Of a stretch of 64,000 nucleotides of DNA, positions 58,848 to 64,000 are shown in pieces (within the stretch, counting starts at the first letter, position 1; each line of letters starts with the position of its first letter). Position numbers and translations under genes: made by a program. The stretch covers positions 11,287,403 to 11,351,402 of the forward strand of contig AP025053.1 in the NCBI GenBank assembly GCA_036186865.1, in the 5' to 3' direction. Under the pieces are notes generated by a model that worked only from the letters and a program-made list of their open reading frames with translations, was not told the origin of the DNA and searched no databases. The DNA is from Eustoma russellianum (taxonomy: Eukaryota > Streptophyta > Magnoliopsida > Gentianales > Gentianaceae).

Positions 58848-60065
58848 ATGGTGCGACCCAGAGGGAGACCAGCTAGAGCTAGGCCCGAGGTACAGGAGTC
58901 TAACTCACCTCCACTTGCTCATGCCCCCCACCCCCGCCACCTCAAGGCCAAAATCCACCACCAGATCAGAACGTCCCTCCACCACAAGGACCTTTTCCAC
59001 CCATGATGCCAGATATTAATGCTTTTCAGAACTTTTGCCAAAAAGTCACCCAGATTGGGCAAGTAATGCTGCAACAAAATAACCCTCAACCTCATGAGCA
59101 GGTCAGAGATGCTCAATACTATTTTGAAAAACTGAAGAGAGCCAACGTTCCGGCGTTTGAAGGAAAGTCAGACTCTGATGCTGCTGAGAAGTGGCTTGGT
59201 GAGGTAGAAAATTGTTTCGAACTAATCAGAGCTCCATAAGCAGTAAAGACTCACGCAGTTAGACCGTTTCTGTTAGGGGAAGCCAACCAATGGTGGAAGG
59301 CCAACCTACAAGCCTTGCCAAGACCGATTCCCTGGGAGAGGTTCCTCCAGGAATTTAACAAGTTTTATATACCACCCTCAGCTAAACTGCAGAAAAGACA
59401 TGAGTTTGAATCCCTAGTGCAAGAATCTGGAATGACGGTTGCAGACTACGCTAATAAATTTATAGGTCTGGGAAGATTCTAATCATCCACTATGAACGAT
59501 GAAGAAACCAAAATGTTGAAATTTGAGAGGGGACTGAACCCCAGAATCCGAACGTGGTTGGTTAATGCCAACCCAGCAAACTTCGGTGCCCTTCTAGATG
59601 CTTGCTACAGAATTGAAAGAGATATCATCCGCCGAGATGAGTTTAATCAAAAGAGAGGTAGGGAGGTGTCTGGAAGTGGAGGGCACCGAAAGTCTGCAAA
59701 ACAGAACACAAAGGGCCCAGGGCGTCAAGGGAAGAGTCAGTTTCAACGCCGCCCCCAGAAGAATCAAGGACAACAATCTGCCATTCCAGACTGCTCTCAT
59801 TGTGGTAAGCGCCACGTAGGAGAATGTTACATCCAGACTGGGAAATGTTTTAGATGCGGCAAGGAAGGACACATCTCTAAGAACCGTCCAAACCAAGGCC
59901 CCACCTGCTTTGGATGCGGGAAAGCAGGACATTTAGCCAGGGAGTGTCCGGAAAAGGAGGCCCAGCAGCAACAACAGCCACCAAAACCTCAGTGTCAGCG
60001 TACCAACGCACGAGTTCACGCCATGACTGACGCAGCTGCTGAAGAAGCTAACGACGTGGTGACAG
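58848..60065 (+). pseudogene. gag: C Gag, frameshifted
   Basis: Starts MVRPRGRPARARPEVQES at 58848. A frameshift in the proline run (near 58925), a TAA at 59237 and a TAA near 59480 break the front half; 59492-60085 is open. It has WWKANLQALP, FERGLNPRIRTWL and two knuckles: CFRCGKEGHISKNR, whose last Cys is Arg, and an intact CFGCGKAGHLAREC. It ends at the gag-protease donor; unspliced reading stops at 60083-60085. Confidence 0.9.
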
Positions 60066-60146
60066 GTATTTTCAGAAAATCGTGATGATTTTTCCTTTTA
60101 TAATACTGTTGCCCTTTGATTGCTTAGTAAGTATTGTATGATTCAG
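60066..60146 (+). other. C gag-protease intron (81 bp, phase 1)
   Basis: GACAG|GTATTTTC to ATTCAG|GAACT. GT-AG, T-rich before the AG. Spliced, T-G-T continues ILVCSIPANVLFDSGA in frame. Same place as A and B. Confidence 0.75.
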
Positions 60147-63100
60147 GAACTATATTAGTATGTTCAATACCTGCCAACGTGCTATTCGACAGTGGCGCTA
60201 GCCACTCTTTTATATCAAAGAGATTTGCAAAGAATATTGAGACCAACCCAACTTATAGTGACGCACCTTATAGGATCCAAGCAGCCGGGGAACAGGTGCT
60301 TGTAGCTCACCATGTTTTCAACAATTGTGAACTTGAGATTGGTAATCATCGGTTTGATGCTGATTTGATTTCCATACCCATGACAGACTTCGATGTAATT
60401 CTTGGAATGGACTGGCTCTCCAAGAACCATGCCAACATCGATTGTAAAGAAAAACAAGTTACCTTTAAGGACCCCGCATGTAAAGACGTAACATTTCAAG
60501 GAGGTTCAAAGTTACGAAAGAGTCCTAAGAACATTTATGTAAATGCGATCCGCGCTAGTAAAGCACTAAAGAAAGGACATGAAGGATATCTTGTGTATGC
60601 CATAAGCACTGATCAAGCCCCCTTAGACCTAACCCAAGTACCAGTAGTTCGAGAATACCCAGATGTCTTCCCAGAGGAATTGCCAGGTCTTCCTCCGGAA
60701 CGAGAGATATCTTTTGAGATCAATCTGCTTCCGGGAGCTGAGCCAATATCTAAGGCTCCCTACAGAATGGCCCCTACGGAACTAAAGGAGCTGAAGGAGC
60801 AGCTACGTAAATTACTGGAGAAGAAACTGATCCGCCAAGTGTTTCACCTTGGGGAGCTCCTATACTGTTTGTTAAGAAGAAAGACAGAAGTATGCGGTTA
60901 TGTATTGACTATAGGGAGATAAACAAGATAACCATAAAGAATAAGTACCCTTTGCCAAGGATCGACGACTTGTTCGATCAGCTTCGGGGGGCAAGGATTT
61001 TCAGTAAAATTGACCTTCGCTCAGGATATTTCCAGTTGAGGATCAAGGCTGAAGACGTCCAGAAAACTGCGTTCAGGACCCGTTATGGACATTACGAATT
61101 TCTAGTGATGCCGTTCGGACTGACCAACGCCCCTGCAGCATTCATGGATCTAATGAATCGAGTTTTTCAAGACCAACTAGACAAATTCATCGTAGTCTTC
61201 ATTGACGACATTTTGATATATTCACCGGATGAAGAGACCCATGCAGCCCATTTAAGGATCGCTCTGGAGATTCTACGAAGGAAACAACTATACGCGAAGT
61301 TTAGTAAATGCAAATTCTGGCTACGAAGTGTAGCATTTCTGGGTTATGTGATATCCGAGGAGGGTATATCAGTAGTTCCCAAGAAAATCAAGGAAATCAC
61401 GGAATGGCCCAGACCGACAAATGTTACGGAAGTACGAAGTTTTCTTAGTCTGCCGGTTACTATCGAAAGTTCGTGGAAGGATTCTATCGAATCGCTATGC
61501 TTCTGACCCGGTTGACCCAGAAGAAAACCAAATTTGAATGGACCTCAGATTGTGAAAATAACTTTACTAAATTGAAAATGAAACTGACCTCAGCCCCAGT
61601 CTTAGCACAACCCATCCCTGGGGAAAACTTCGTCGTATTTAGTGATGCCTCTAAGAACGGGTTGGGATGTGTGCTAATGCAAAAAGATCGAGTGATTGCA
61701 TATGCATCCCGACAATTGAAGCCCTTTGAACAAAGCTACCCTGTACATGACCTCGAGTTGGCAGCGGTGGTCTTTGCACTGAAAATATGGAGGCACTATC
61801 TGTACGGCGAAAAGTGCGAAATTTTCACAGACCACAAAAGTCTCAAGTATTTATTCACCCAAAAAGAACTAAACATGCGACAACGAAGATGGCTAGAACT
61901 AATGAAGGACTATGACCTATCAATTCAGTATCATCCGGGGAAAGCTAACAAGGTAGCAGATGCATTAAGCAGAAAAACGAGTCATCCACGTCAACCACCT
62001 TTACAACATGACATGGAAGAATTCGACCTAGAAGAGGTTGACTCAATCGAAGGTATGCTCGCAAAGTTGGTGATAATTCCCTCCCTGATAGACAAAATTA
62101 AAGAAGGACAAGAAAGGGATGAAACCATAAGGAAAATGAGAGACCGGGTGCGAATGAAACCCACCAAAGAATTTAAGGTCCAAAACGACAACAGTTTGTG
62201 GTTTCGAGAGAGATTGTGTGTACCCAACGACGAAGATATACTGAATGAAGTTCTTATGGAGGCTCACAACTCTCGGTTATCTATCCACCCTGGAGCAAAT
62301 AAAATGTACCAAGATTTGAAACAACGATTCTGGTGGCGTGGCATAAAAAGACAGATTGCAGAATTTGTGAAAAAATGCCTCGTTTGCCAAAAGGTGAAGG
62401 CAGAACATCAAAAACCCGTTGGATTGCTACAGCCTCTCGACTTTCCTGAATGGAAGTGGGACCACATTACGATGGATTTTATCACCGACCTTCCTAGAAC
62501 GAGAAGCGGTTACGATGCCATCTAGGTGGTTGTCGATCGTCTGACCAAGTCCGCCCATTTCATGGCTATGACCATCAAGGCTCCAATGGAGAAATCGACT
62601 ATGATGTACATGGAACAAATTGTGAGTCTTCATGGAGTACCCCTAAGTATCGTATGTGACCGCGATCCTCGTTTCACATCACGATTCTGGACAGCTTTTC
62701 AGAAAGCAATGGGCACTGAGATTCACATGAGCTCGGCATTTCATCCCCAAACGGATGGTCAATCAGAAAGAAATATTCAGACACTGGAAGACATGTTGCA
62801 ATCTTGCACACTTGACTTTGGGGGAAGCTGGGATCGAAGCCTCAAGCTAGTAGAATTTTCTTATAACAGTTACCATCGATCCATAGGGATGGTCCCGTAC
62901 GAAGCACTCTATGGGAGGAAATGCCGTTCCCCTCTCTACTGGGATGAAATAGAAGATAGGATTCTCACTGGACCCGACCTAATAGAGCAAACTCGAGAGA
63001 AAATAAAAGTCATAAAGCAAAGGTTACAAGCGGCCCAAGATAGAAGAAAGGTTTGGGCGGATTAAAAGCGGCGACCTTTAGAATTTCAAATTGGGGAAAA

Positions 63101-63511
63101 AGTATTTCTAAAAGTGTCGCCAACAAAAGGAGTTAAAAGGTTCGGTATTAAAGGGAAGTTGAGCCCAAGATTTATTGGGCCATACGAGGTTCTTGAAAAG
63201 ATTGGAGAAGTAGCTTATCGACTCGCTCTACCGCCTACCCTATCTCAAATACATGATGTGTTTCATGTATCTCAACTGCGACGATATGTACACTATTTTA
63301 GCCATGTCATATAAAGGATCAACCTTTGAAACTAGAAGCCGACATGACATATGAGGAAGAACCAGAGAAGATAGTTGATCGTAGAGAAAAGGTATTAAGG
63401 AAACGATCAATACCAATGGCCAAAGTGCAATGGAAGAATCATTCTGTAGATGAGTCTACCTGGGAAATGGAAGAACACATAAAGAACTTGTACCCTCACC
63501 TCTTTGATTAG
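60147..63511 (+). pseudogene. pol: C Pol: protease to chromodomain, broken
   Basis: Protease (LFDSGASHSF near 60185), reverse transcriptase (FIDDILIYSPDEETHA intact near 61200), RNase H (FSDASKNGLGCVL, FTDHKSLKYLF, HPGKANKVADALSR), integrase (CLVCQKVKAEHQ, MDFITDLP, CDRDPRF, GQSERNI) and chromodomain (63350-63511, VQWKNHSVDESTWE, ending NLYPHLFD). Breaks: one-base loss near 60836, shift near 61455, TAG at 62523 in place of a conserved Trp, TAA at 63063, shift near 63312. The integrase core has also lost one Asn codon (NNSYH is NSYH, near 62868). Confidence 0.9.
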
Positions 63512-63540
63512 CACTCTCAAGTTTCGAGGACGAAACTTAT

Positions 63541-63555
63541 AGTAAGGGGGGAGGA
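63541..63555 (+). other. C polypurine tract
   Basis: AGTAAGGGGGGAGGA immediately before the 3' LTR. Confidence 0.9.
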
Positions 63556-64000
63556 TGTTGTAACCCAACAGAGGATCCTTTTGTACTCATGATTTATCTT
63601 AATTACAATGTAATTGAATCAATGACCAGTATGCATATAGCACTTGAGAGTGAATATTGGATCAAGGGGAAAGGACCCAACTTTCGCCCAAGGCCTTGTA
63701 AGTTTCGGCCAGCAGCCCAAGGAAGGCACACCACATTTTTCCCTATGTTATAATTATGAAAATAAACAAATGAATAGATAAATGAATATTCTAAATAAAG
63801 AAAAAGAAGGAAAATAGAAATTTAATTTGGTTGAGGGCATTATAAACCCCCAACCGCCGGTTAATTAAGGGGAAGAGGCCAATAAAGAGGGCCATCTTCC
63901 TACCATTATTAAGGATAACCTAACCAAGCTTAACTAATCAAGATTAACAAAAAGTAACTAGGGTTAGTTTCAAAAAGTAACTATGATTGGAAAAAGTAAC
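63556..64000 (+). repeat. C 3' LTR, first 445 bp
   Basis: TGTTGTAACCCAACAGAGGA on; matches 55069-55513 with a handful of substitutions. Cut by the window end. Confidence 0.95.

Larger units (their letters stand above)
55069..64000 (+). mobile_element. Element C: Tekay-type Ty3/Gypsy, runs off the window
   Basis: Starts TGTTGTAACCC after a candidate duplication AATAC (55064-55068). Same family as A: gag and pol align along their length and LTRs share most landmarks, with more divergence in the first kilobase. It has the gag-protease intron but neither of the pol inserts of A or B. The 3' LTR begins at 63556 and continues beyond 64000. Confidence 0.93.

Overview
The window looks like nuclear DNA of a flowering plant with a large, repeat-rich genome. 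Everything I can identify is transposable-element sequence: Ty3/Gypsy elements of the Tekay/Del chromovirus type (C-terminal chromodomain, 2.2-3.5 kb LTRs), Ty1/Copia elements of the SIRE/Maximus type, and two plant L1-type LINEs carrying an RNase H domain. I see no convincing host gene, tRNA, rRNA or CRISPR. The elements are named A to H here.

Layout. 1-1441 is the 3' end of a Tekay LTR of the A/C family. 1442-6248 is LINE1 on the + strand. 6249-6505 is short unassigned sequence. 6506-41836 is Copia element E on the - strand, with near-matching target duplications TTGAT/TTGAC. E is split inside its RNase H region by D, a + strand solo SIRE-type LTR (10017-11794 plus 34076-35150; duplication CTAAG). 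D is split by Tekay element A (11795-34070; duplication GCTAT). The 5' LTR of A is split by Tekay element B (14970-25103; duplication AGGGG). Each nested boundary is fixed by a 5-bp target duplication. LINE2 (41930-46296, - strand) follows E, so LINE1 and LINE2 lie tail to tail around E. G (46297-48525) is a Tekay-type LTR with mismatched flanks. F (48526-54232, - strand) is a SIRE-type element with gag but no pol. H (54233-55068) is part of a D-type LTR inserted in the LTR of F. C (55069 to the window end) is a third Tekay element inserted in H.

How the genes work together. The Tekay elements have a tRNA-iMet type primer site, gag, then protease, reverse transcriptase, RNase H, integrase and chromodomain, then a polypurine tract. 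The most interesting signal is splicing. A, B and C all carry a 79-86 bp GT-AG intron-like segment exactly between gag and protease. Unspliced RNA stops just after Gag; removing the segment joins gag to pol in frame. A and B each carry one further element-specific 70-71 bp intron-like insert in pol, and removing each restores the conserved protein sequence of its relatives. The long LTRs themselves share a donor and acceptor framing a 1.4-2.4 kb segment that holds the tandem repeats. The combination suggests a splicing-controlled expression programme in this chromovirus group.

All copies are defective, but B has only two premature stops and one mutated catalytic residue, in keeping with its place as the innermost and youngest layer on the left.
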